64,000 nt of DNA from NCBI RefSeq assembly GCF_000744105.1, contig NZ_JQLH01000001.1:1550001-1614000 (forward strand), read 5' to 3'. This DNA is from Maribacter forsetii DSM 18668 (GTDB lineage: Bacteria; Bacteroidota; Bacteroidia; Flavobacteriales; Flavobacteriaceae). The first letter of the stretch is position 1. The number at the start of each line of letters is the position of its first letter. The notes below the pieces were generated by a model. The model did no database searches, had not been told where the DNA came from, and saw nothing but the letters and a program-made list of their open reading frames with translations. Made by a program: the position numbers and the translations under genes. Shown piece after piece: positions 43,037-55,000 of the stretch.

Positions 43037-46000
43037 ATGAATACCACCAAATTTCACACTCCTAGAATTTTCGGCATAGTACCATTCAAAAATCAATATT
43101 TTAAATCGAGAAGTGTATTCAATGTATTAAAAACGCTTCTGATTGTGAGATCAAACCTATCATTCATGAAAAGTAAAAGTAGTTTTCAACTATTATTTTC
43201 AGCCATTACATTGTTGTTAACTGTTACGGTAAAAGCACAAAATTTTGAAGAAGTTTCTATAACAGGAATTTCAAGTGGTTCAATAGTAGATGCTTATTTT
43301 ACTGCAAGTTCACCGACTATACCTTCTTTGGCTATTGTTAGAGTTCAAAAAATTAGTGGGGCAGGTAATAATGGTCAAATTGCGTATTCTAATGCAGTCG
43401 ATAATTTCTATTATTTAAATCCTTCAGACAGTGGTACTAATGCTCCATCAAGAATAAGAATTAGTTTTTTACAAGCGGATAACGTAACACCAATTCCTTT
43501 AAATGATTTTAGAATAATTATTAATGATATTGATGGTACACCGGCTCCTGCTGATCCTAATGTTCCTATAGAAAATGAAGCCGTAGGTACAGATTGTGGT
43601 AATTCTGTCCGTTTTACAGCTACAGATATTCCTACAAATATTGATATTGATACTACACCGCCATCTCTTGTTTCTGCAGGTACGGAATCTGAAGCCAATG
43701 GTCCGGAAAGTAATTTAATGTTTGAGTTTAATGATATTAATTTTATAGAGTTTGATATTTATGCTAACCCTGGGTTTGTAAAAGAATTTGACCTTAACCA
43801 AAGTGAATACCAAATAAACACGATTTTTTATTCGGTTTGTGTGGGCGATGCAGATGGTGATGGTGTTTTTGATAATGTTGATATTGATGATGACAATGAT
43901 GGTATTTTAGATGTTGTAGAATCAGGTGGGAACGATCCTAATGGAGATGCAGATGGTGACGGACTTCCAAATTTTCAGGATGTTTTAGATAATTCTGGTG
44001 ACGGCGTGCCTACATATAATGCAAATGCCGATGGTAGTACTACGAACTACACCGATGCTAATTCTGATGGGGTTCCCGATGTTTTTGAAGCCAGTCAAGA
44101 TAACGATAGTTATCCGAACCACCTAGATCTAGATTCCGATGATGATGGTATTCCAGATAATGTAGAAGCTCAGGCTTCGGGATCATACATAGCGCCATCG
44201 GGTAATGATTCAGATGGCGACGGATTAGATGATAATTATGAGGGCTCTGGTAATCAGGGTCTTATTCCTGTTAATACAGATGTAGCTTTTGCAACACCAG
44301 ATAATGTCCCAGATTTCTTAGATCCAGATAGTGATAATGATGGTATCCCAGATGCTGTTGAAGCTTACGATACCAATGGCGATGATGTTCCAGAGACCAC
44401 CTTATCGGGCAACGATACCGATTTAGATGGGATAGACGATAATTTTGATCAGAACGCTAATGGTATGGAAGATCCCAATGCCGCAACCAACAATGGTCAA
44501 ACTCCAAATTCATTTCCAGATGATGATCCCGCTGGCGGAGAAAGAGATTGGAGAGATCCAAGGGATAGTGACGGTGATGGTACCAGTGATAACGATGATA
44601 CCGATGATGATAATGATGGTATCGTAGATTTGGATGAATACCCTGGTCTTGATCCTTTTGGGGATGCAGATGGTGATGGTATTTTAAATTTTAAAGATAC
44701 AAGGCAAGATGTTGGTAATACCGGAGATGGTACTTCAACAGATTATACAGATGCCGATGGCAATGGAGTGCCAGATGCGTTTGATGTAGATAATGATGGC
44801 TTACCCAATCATTTAGATATAGATAGTGACGGTGATGGTCATTTAGACGCTACGGATCCAAACCCTTATGCACCAACTGCTCAAGATGAAAGCGTTAATG
44901 CTACGTTGGGCGTTGCCACTAATATCAATATTTTAAGTAATGATGATTATTTACCTAATAATGATCCAAACAACCAGGGTACTACTACAATCACTAGAAC
45001 TGGAGGTACGGCTGGTGGTACTGCAATTTTAGATGCTTTAACAGGTGAATTGGCGTATACCCCATTAATAACGGAAAATGGGTCAACGGTAACGGTAATT
45101 TATCAGGTTTGTAATACGGATCCAGATCCAGATGTTTGTGAAATCGCAACAGTGAATATAACGGTAACCAATGATCCAGATACTGATGGTGATGGTACAC
45201 CAGATTCCAGTGATGCCGATGATGATAATGATGGGGTTCTAGATGGTGATGATAACGCTCCTTTTGACCCAAGTAGCTGTCAAGATTTGGATGGCGATGG
45301 TTGCGACGATTGTTCGGCAACGGCTAATAATGATTTTACTGTCGGTAATAATTTCGACCCTGCCAATGACGGTACAGATACAGATGGCGATGGCTTATGT
45401 GACTCTGGTGACCCAGATGATGATAATGACGGAGTTCTAGATGGTGATGATAATGCACCTTTGAATCCAAGTAGCTGTCAAGATTTGGATAATGATGGTT
45501 GTGACGATTGTTCCGCAACTGCAAGTACTGATTTTTCAGCAGGTAATAACTTTGATCCTGCCAATGATGGTACCGATACCGATGGTGACGGACTTTGTGA
45601 TGCTGGTGATACCGATGATGATAATGACGGAGTTTTAGATGGAAATGATAACGCACCTTTAGACCCTAGTAGCTGTCAAGATTTGGATAGTGATGGTTGT
45701 GACGATTGTTCTGCAACGGCAAGTAACGATTTTACAGGAGGTAATAATTTTGACCCTGCCAATGATGGTACAGATACCGATGGTGATGGATTATGTGATT
45801 CTGGTGATGCCGATGATGATAATGACGGAGTTCTAGATGGAAATGACAATGCACCATTAGACCCTAGTAGCTGTCAAGATTTGGATGGCGATGGGTGTGA
45901 CGATTGTTCGGCAACATCAAGCACAGATTTTTCCGTAGGTAATAATTTCGACCCTGCAAATGATGGAACTGATACCGATGGTGATGGTATTTGCGACTCT

Positions 46001-49000
46001 AGCGACCCAGATGATGATAATGACGGAGTTCTAGATGGCGATGATAACGCACCTTTAGACCCTAGTAGTTGTCAGGATTTGGATGGCGATGGTTGTGACG
46101 ATTGTTCTGCAACGGCTAATAACGATTTTTCGGTAGGTAATAATTTTGATGCTTCTAATGATGGCACTGATACCGATGGTGACGGACTTTGTGATTCTGG
46201 CGACCCAGATGATGATAACGATGGTGTTCTTGATGGTAATGATAATGCACCTTTAGATCCAAGCAGTTGTCAAGATTTGGATGGTGATGGTTGTGATGAT
46301 TGTTCCGCAACCGCAAGTACTGATTTCTCAGCGGGAAATAATTTTGACCCTGCCAATGATGGCACCGATACCGATGGTGACGGAATTTGTGATTCTGGCG
46401 ATACAGATGATGATAATGACGGAGTTCTGGATGTAAACGATAACGCACCTTTAGACCCAAGTAGTTGTCAAGATACAGATGGTGATGGCTGTGACGATTG
46501 TTCTGCAACGGCGAGTACCGATTTTTCAGCAGGCAATAATTTTGACCCTGCCAATGACGGTACCGATACCGATGGTGATGGAATTTGTGATGCTAGCGAC
46601 CCTGATGATGATAATGATGGTGTTGCCGATGGTTCAGATGCTGCCCCATTAGACCCTTCTGTATGTCAAGATTTAGATGGTGATGGCTGTGATGATTGTT
46701 CCGCGACGGCAAATAACGATTTTTCCGTCGGTAATAATTTCGACCCTTCTAATGATGGAACCGATACCGATGGCGATGGAATTTGTGATGACAGTGACCC
46801 TGATGATGATAATGACGGAGTTTTGGATGGTGATGATAATGCTCCTTTAGACCCAAGTAGTTGTCAAGATTTGGATGGTGATGGTTGTGACGATTGTTCC
46901 GCAACGGCAAGTACTGATTTTTCCGCAGGTGCTAATTTTGATACGGATACTGATGGTACCGATACCGATGGTGATGGAATTTGTGATTCTAGTGACCCTG
47001 ATGATGATAACGATGGCGTAGCCGATGGATCGGATGCTGCACCGCTAGACCCTTCCATTTGTCAAGATTTAGATAGCGATGGTTGTGATGATTGTTCTGC
47101 TAATGCAAGTAATGATTTTACTGCGGGTGCTAATTTTGATACGGATAATGACGGTACCGATACCGATGGTGATGGTATTTGTGATTCTTCAGATTTAGAT
47201 GATGATAATGATGGTGTAGCCGATGGCTCGGATGCTGCTCCGTTAGACCCATCCATTTGTCAAGATTTGGATGGTGATGGTTGTGATGATTGTTCGGCAA
47301 CAGCAAGTACTGACTTTTCCGCAGGTGATAATTATGACCCTGCCAATGATGGCACTGATACCGATGGTGATGGTTTATGTGATTCTGGTGATCCTGATGA
47401 TGATAATGATGGTGTGCCTGATGGCTCAGATGCTGCTCCTTTAGACCCTTCTGTTTGTCAAGATTCAGATGGCGATGGTTGTGATGATTGTTCCGCAACC
47501 GCAAACAATGATTTTACTGCGGGTGCTAATTTTGATCCTGCCAATGATGGTACTGATACCGATGGTGATGGTTTATGTGATTCTGGAGATCCTGATGATG
47601 ACAACGATGGCGTAGCAGATGGTTCTGATACTGATCCTTTAGACCCTTCCGTTTGTCAAGATTTGGATGGTGATGGTTGTGATGATTGTGGTGCAACGGC
47701 AAGTACTGATTTTACTGCGGGTGCTAACTTCGACCCAGATAATGACGGTATAGATACAGATGGTGATGGAATATGTAATACTAATGATGAAGATGATGAT
47801 AATGATGGTATTCTTGATACTGTTGAAGGAACAACAGATTTTGATAATGACGGTATTCCTAATAATGAAGATTTAGATAGTGATAATGACGGTATTCCAG
47901 ATGTCGTAGAGACAGGTAATGGAAGTTTAGATATCGATGGTAATGGGTCTATAGACCCAAGTGAAAGCGATCCAGGTACTAATGGTATTCCTGATTCTGC
48001 AGAAGATGGAGGTGTTGATGGAAACGGAGTTTCTGCGGTTCCTGTTAATAGTGATAACACCGGAGGTGCCAATTACTTGGATATTGATTCTGATAATGAT
48101 GGTATTCAAGATTTGGTAGAATCTCAAACAGATGCTGGCTTGGTTCAATTATCGGGTAATGATAATGATAACGATGGTATAGATGATGTTTTTGATGTAG
48201 ATTTTAATATTAATAATAGCCTTACCAATTTACCAGTAGACACTGACAACGATACGCATCCAGATTATTTAGATTTGGATAGTGATGATGATGGTATTAT
48301 AGATAACATAGAATGGCAATCAACTTCGGGTTATTTGAGTCCTTCTGCAGATTCTGACGGTAACGGTTTGGCAGATAATTATGAAGTGGTTCCTGCCGGT
48401 TCTGGAGAATCTATTAATCAACCTGAAAATTCCGATGGTCAAGATAGTCCAGATTTTAGGGATTCAGATTCTGACAATGATGGTGTAAGCGATTATGTAG
48501 AGGCATATGACATAGATGACGATAATACGGCAGATACCTCAATCTCAGGTGTAGATTCCGATAATGATGGTTTAGATGATAATTTCGATTTAAGCATTAA
48601 CGCACCAAATGGAATTGCAGATGCAAATGGAGCAACGAATAATAATCAAGATGTAGATAGCTTTCCAAATGATCAAGACCCATTCACAAGTGAGGTAGAT
48701 TTTAGAGATGCCAATGTGCACTTAACACCTATAGATACTGATGGTGATGGTGTAAATAATGATTTGGATAAGGATAATGACAATGATGGTATTTTAGATT
48801 ATGTGGAATCATTAGGCTTTGAACCTACCGATACAAAAGGTGATGATTGTGGTATACCGCCAGGGTCTTTTACTGGTGGTTCTTATATAGCGGCTACGGG
48901 TAGTGGTGCGGGTACTGTAGGTGCTGAATACCGTTTCTCAACTGTAGTTACTTCATCTCTTGGGGTATTAGATGCAATTGTTGCCATTACGGATATTAAC

Positions 49001-52000
49001 AATGCAACCTTAACTTCTATTGATAATGGTGGTTTTGGTAGTGATGATGCTTGGCAACCTAGTTTTGATGTAGGTGGTGGTGTCGGTGCTGTTGGTAGTA
49101 TGACATTTAATATTAGGTTGGTAGCAACAGGAACAGATTTTCAAGTAAATCTAATTCGTTTTGGTGGTGTTATTTATGATATTGACGGAGCCAATACTAA
49201 AGAAAGTGTAACCCTGGCACAGCCTGGCTTATATGCTGTAGATAGTAACACATTGCTAAATGTTTCAGAAAACGCGGCTACGGGTACAACCACTTTTGAA
49301 GGTCCGGCACAAACATGGTCTGGGGTAGATTTTGGACCACGACTTGCCGTATATTTTAATTATTATGAAACTACGAATTTGACAATTACCTTTTCGGGTC
49401 AACTACAATCTGGTTTTGCATCCAATGATTATTTAGGGTCTGTTTTGTTTCAAACCTGTGATATTAACGGACTGTTTACACCTACTAACACTACATCGGC
49501 TGTAAACTCTGCGGGGTCACCTGCAGGTGATACTTCTGGTCCGGGTACTGCTCCTGTGTATACCATAAACGAAGGTATTGATAGTGATCATGATGGTATA
49601 GAAGATCATTTGGATATTGATTCTGATAACGATGGTATTCCAGATAATGTTGAAGCGCAAACTACAAGTGGTTACGTTGCAAGAAATGCCAATACAGATG
49701 GCAATGGAAATGATGATACCGATGGTGATGGTTTAGGAGACGAGTATGAAGGTACAGGTGATGAAGGCGTCTCACCAATAGATACGGATGGCGACGGAAT
49801 TCCCGATTATTTGGATTTGGATACCGATGGTGACGGACTTTCAGATACGGAAGAAGCTGGTTTTACTGCGGCATCAAATAATTTAGATAATGATCACGAT
49901 GGTTTGTTTGATGACTATGATGATGTCGATACTACAGGTTTCCCGTTCGATTCTAATGATGATCAAGATAATGGTGCATCAGATTTACCAAATATTGCTG
50001 TGACCACAACTCCTGAAGTAGATTATAGAGAAAATGCTATAGATGATAATGATTTGGATGGCATCGCTGATTCTGCTGATTTAGATGATGATAATGACGG
50101 AATCTTGGATACTTTAGAAAGTCCTTCAGGTATAGACCCAAGTGCCGATGATGATTCTGACGGAATTTTAAATTATAGAGATACTGATTTGGGTGTCGAT
50201 GCAAATGGTGATGGTATTGTAGATGCTTTTGATGTCGATGGTGATGGCGTACCTAATCATTTCGATTTAGATGCCGATAATGACGGAATTTATGATGTCG
50301 TAGAATCTGGTAGTGGACAAGCGTTTACAGATGGTCGATTAGATGGCGATGTTGGTACGGATGGTATTCCAGACTCGGTTCAAGTAAGTGGTCAAGAAAA
50401 TAGCGGTGCTGTAAATTACACCGTATTAGATTCGGAGACAACTCCAGATGGTATTGCCGATTTCTTGGAATTGGATGCCGATGGCGATTTATGTAATGAT
50501 GTTATAGAAGCAGGGTTTACCGATGATAATGGCGACGGAATTTTAGGAGACGGAGCTCTGGTAGTAGACGCAGATGGTGTGGTAATTGGTACCAACGTAG
50601 TGGACGGATATACCGAACCAAATAATGTAGATAGTGCTACAAATACAGATTTCGATTTTCAACAGCCAGGGGAAATTCCTACTATAGCATCAAGTGCAGA
50701 TCAACCACAAGATGTATTGACAAATGGTAGTTCTCCAGAAACATTCACTGTTACGGCATCAGGAATCTCATTAGCATACCAATGGGAGGTAGACGATCAG
50801 TTAGGTGGTGGTTTTGTAGCTATAGATGATGCCAATGGAACGGATATTTATACAGGAAGTGCAACGGAAACCTTAACACTAACAGGTGCTACCGTTGCCG
50901 AAGACGGATTTGAATACCGAGTTATAATTACCGATTTAACTTTTGTGTGTTCTCCTCTTACTTCTGATGCTGCTTTACTTACTATTGATGTAACTGCGCC
51001 AACAATAGTAATAAACGTAGTAGCTACCGATGATATTATCAATGCGGTTGAAGACGATAGTGATGTTACTATTAGTGGTACAACTACAGGAACCGAAGAC
51101 GGTCAGACAGTGACAGTAGTTCTAAACGGGCACACATATACGACTACAGTAACCGGTGGTGTATGGTCGTTAGATGTTCCGGCAGTAGATGTACAGGCAT
51201 TGAATGATACGGAAACCATAACTGCAGATGTAAGTGATTTGGCGGGGAACCCTGCAGTACAGGCAACACGAGATATCGTACATGATGATACGGCACCTAC
51301 AATAACTATTAATGTGGTTTCAACAGACGATATTATTAGTGCCCTTGAGGATAATAGTGATGTGACTATTAGTGGTACAACTAACGGAGCTGAAGACGGT
51401 CAGACGGTAACAGTCGTTCTAAACGGACAAACATACACCACTACGGTAACGGGAGGAGTATGGAGTTTTGATTTACCTGCGTCTGATGCTCAGGCATTGG
51501 ACCCTACCGAAACCATAACTGCAGACGTGAGTGATTTAGCGGGTAACCCTGCGACACAAGCAACCAGAATTATTACACATGATGTAACTGCACCTACAAT
51601 TGCAATCAATGTGGTGTCGGGCGATGATGTGATAAATGCTTTGGAAGATGATTCAGATGTAACAATTAATGGTACCACAGATGCCGAAGATGGGCAGACA
51701 GTTACTGTAGTATTGAACGGAGAAACCTATACGACTACAGTTACGAGTGGTACATGGACTTTAGAGGTACCCGCGGCAGACGCTCAGGCATTAGATGCTT
51801 TAGAAACCATTACTGCAGATGTCAGTGATGTAGCTGGTAACCCTGCAACACAGGCAACCAGAGATATCGAACATGATGTTACGGTACCAATAATTACAAT
51901 AAATGTAGTAGCCACTGATGATATTATCAATGCAGTTGAAGATGATAATGATGTAACTATAAATGGTACAACTACAGATGTTGAAGACGGTCAAACGGTT

Positions 52001-55000
52001 ACGGCAACCTTGAACGGACAAACCTATACAACTACGGTATCAGGTGGCACATGGAGTTTTGATTTGCCTGCGGCAGATGCTCAGGCATTGGGTACAACCC
52101 GAACAATAACAGCAGATGTGAGTAATAATGCTGGTAACCCTGCAGTTCAAGCAACACGAGATGTTGAACACGATGCGATTGCTCCTACAATAGCAATTAA
52201 TGTGGTATCTACCGATGATATTATTAATGCTCTTGAGGATGATATTGATGTAACTATAAGTGGAACGACTACCGGAGCCGAAGACGGTCAGACTGTAACA
52301 GTGGTATTGAACGGACAAACATATACGACCACGGTAACAGGTGGTACTTGGAGTTTTGATTTACCTGCAGCAGATGCCCAAGCATTGGATGCTTTGGAAA
52401 CCATAACTGCAGATGTCAGTGATGTAGCGGGTAACCCTGCAACACAAGCTACACGAGATATTGAGCATGATGTTACGGCTCCGACAATCACAATAGATGT
52501 TGTATCGGGCGATGATGTTATCAATGCAGTTGAAGACGACACGGATTTAACCATAAGTGGTACAACAACAGATGCCGAAAACGGTCAGACTGTAACGGTT
52601 GTATTGAATGGTCAGACGTATACTACAACGGTAACCGGTGGCACTTGGAGTTTTGATTTACCTGCGGCAGATGCCCAAGCATTAGACCCTAATGAAACAA
52701 TTACCGCAGATGTAAGTGATGTTGCTGGTAATCCTGCTACACAGGCTACACGAGATATTGAACATGATGTTACAGTACCGACAATTACAATAAATGTAGT
52801 TACTACCGATGATATAATCAATGCGGTTGAAGATGACAATGATGTGACCATTAGTGGTACAACAACAGATGCCGAAGACGGTCAAATCGTTACGGTGATT
52901 TTACATGGACAAGCGTATACCACTACGGTAACAGGAGGAGTATGGAGTTTTGACTTGCCAGCAGCAGCTGCTCAAGCATTGGGTGTAACAGAAACGATTA
53001 CGGCAGATGTAAGTGATGCTGCCGGTAACCCTGCCACTCAAGCAACCAGAGTTATTACACATGATGTAACTGCCCCAACAATAGCAATAGATGTAGTATC
53101 TACCGATGATATTATTAATGCTATTGAGGACGATACTGATGTTACTATAAGTGGTACCACTACGGGTGCCGAAGATGGTCAAATCGTAACCGTACTATTG
53201 AACGGACAAACATACACTACAACAGTAACCGGTGGAATATGGAGTTTTGATTTGCCTGCGGCGGATGCCCAATCATTGGATGTTACGGAAACGATTACTG
53301 CAGACGTGAGTGATTTAGCGGGTAACCCTGCAACACAGGCAACCAGAGATATTGAACATGATGTCACTGCGCCAACAATAACAATTGATGTAGTATCTGG
53401 AGACGATGTTATAAACGCCTTGGAAGATGATAGCGATGTGACTATTAGCGGAACTACTACGGGTGCAGAAGACGGTCAAACCGTAACTGTAGTTTTAGAC
53501 GGACAAACATATACGACAACCGTAACAGGAGGCGTATGGAGTTTTGACTTGCCAGCAACTTCTGCTCAAGCATTAGGAGCTACGGAAACGATTACGGCAG
53601 ATGTAAGTGATGTAGCGGGTAACCCTGCAACACAGGCAACACGAGATATAGAGCATGATGTCACGGCACCGACAATTACAATAGATGTTGTATCGGGCGA
53701 TGACATTATCAGTGCTATTGAAGATGATAGTGATGTTACTATTAGTGGAACCACTACAGATGCTGAAGATGGTCAGACTGTAACGGTTATATTAAATGGA
53801 CAGACGTACACTACAACGGTAACTGGAGGAACTTGGAGTTTTGATTTACCTGCAGCAGATGCACAGGCATTAAATCCTTTGGAATCGATTACTGCAGATG
53901 TTAGTGATGCAGCGGATAATCCTGCAACACAAGCAACACGAGATATTATTCATGATGATACCGCTCCGATAATCACAATAGATGTGGTTTCTACAGATGA
54001 TATTATCAATGAATTTGAGCAAAATAGTGATGTTACCATCAGTGGTACTACAGATGCCGAAGATGGTCAAACTGTTACGGTAATATTGAACGGTCAAACT
54101 TATACAACTACGGTAACAGCTGGTACATGGAGTCTAGATGTTCCGGCAATAGACGTCCAAGCTTTAGACCCTAATGAAACGATTACTGCAGATGTAAGCG
54201 ATTTGGCGGGTAACCCTGCAACACAAGCTACTAGAGATATTGAACATGATGTTACCGCTCCTGTAATTACCATCGATGTAGTTGCTTTAGATGATATTAT
54301 CAACTCAATTGAGGACGATAACGATGTTACCATTAATGGTACTACAGATGCTGAAGATGGTCAAACAGTGACTGTTTTGTTGAACGGACAAACATATACT
54401 ACAACGGTGACCGGAGGAACATGGAGTTTTGATCTACCCGCAGCTGATACACAGGCATTGGATGCCATGGAGACTATTGCTGCAGATGTAAGTGATGTAG
54501 CTGGTAACCCAGCTATAGAAGCAACACGAGATATAGAGCATGATGTCACTGCTCCAACAATAGCAATAAACGTAGTATCTACCGATGATATCATTAATGC
54601 TGTGGAAGATGATAGTGATGTTACTATTAGTGGTACTACAGATGCCGAAGATGGTCAAACGGTAACAGTAGTATTGAATGGTCAAACGTATATAACAACA
54701 GTAACTGGTGGCACTTGGAGTTTAGATGTGCCTGCAACTGATGCTCAGGCATTAAATGCAAATGAAACGATTACCGCTAATGTAAATGATGCATCCGGTA
54801 ACCCTGCTGTTGAAGCTACACGCGATATTGAACATGATGTTACCGCTCCTGTAATTACGATTAATGTAGTTGCTTTAGATGATATTATTAATGCAGTTGA
54901 AGATGATAGCGATGTTACTATTAATGGTTCTACAGATGCCGAAGACGGTCAAACGGTAACGGTAACCTTGAACGGACAAACCTACACTACTTTGGCAACT

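Noticed and set aside
45185..47758. CRISPR-like regular repeats
   Set aside because: The units are 198 bp, contiguous, in frame and coding. There are no unique spacers and no Cas genes.
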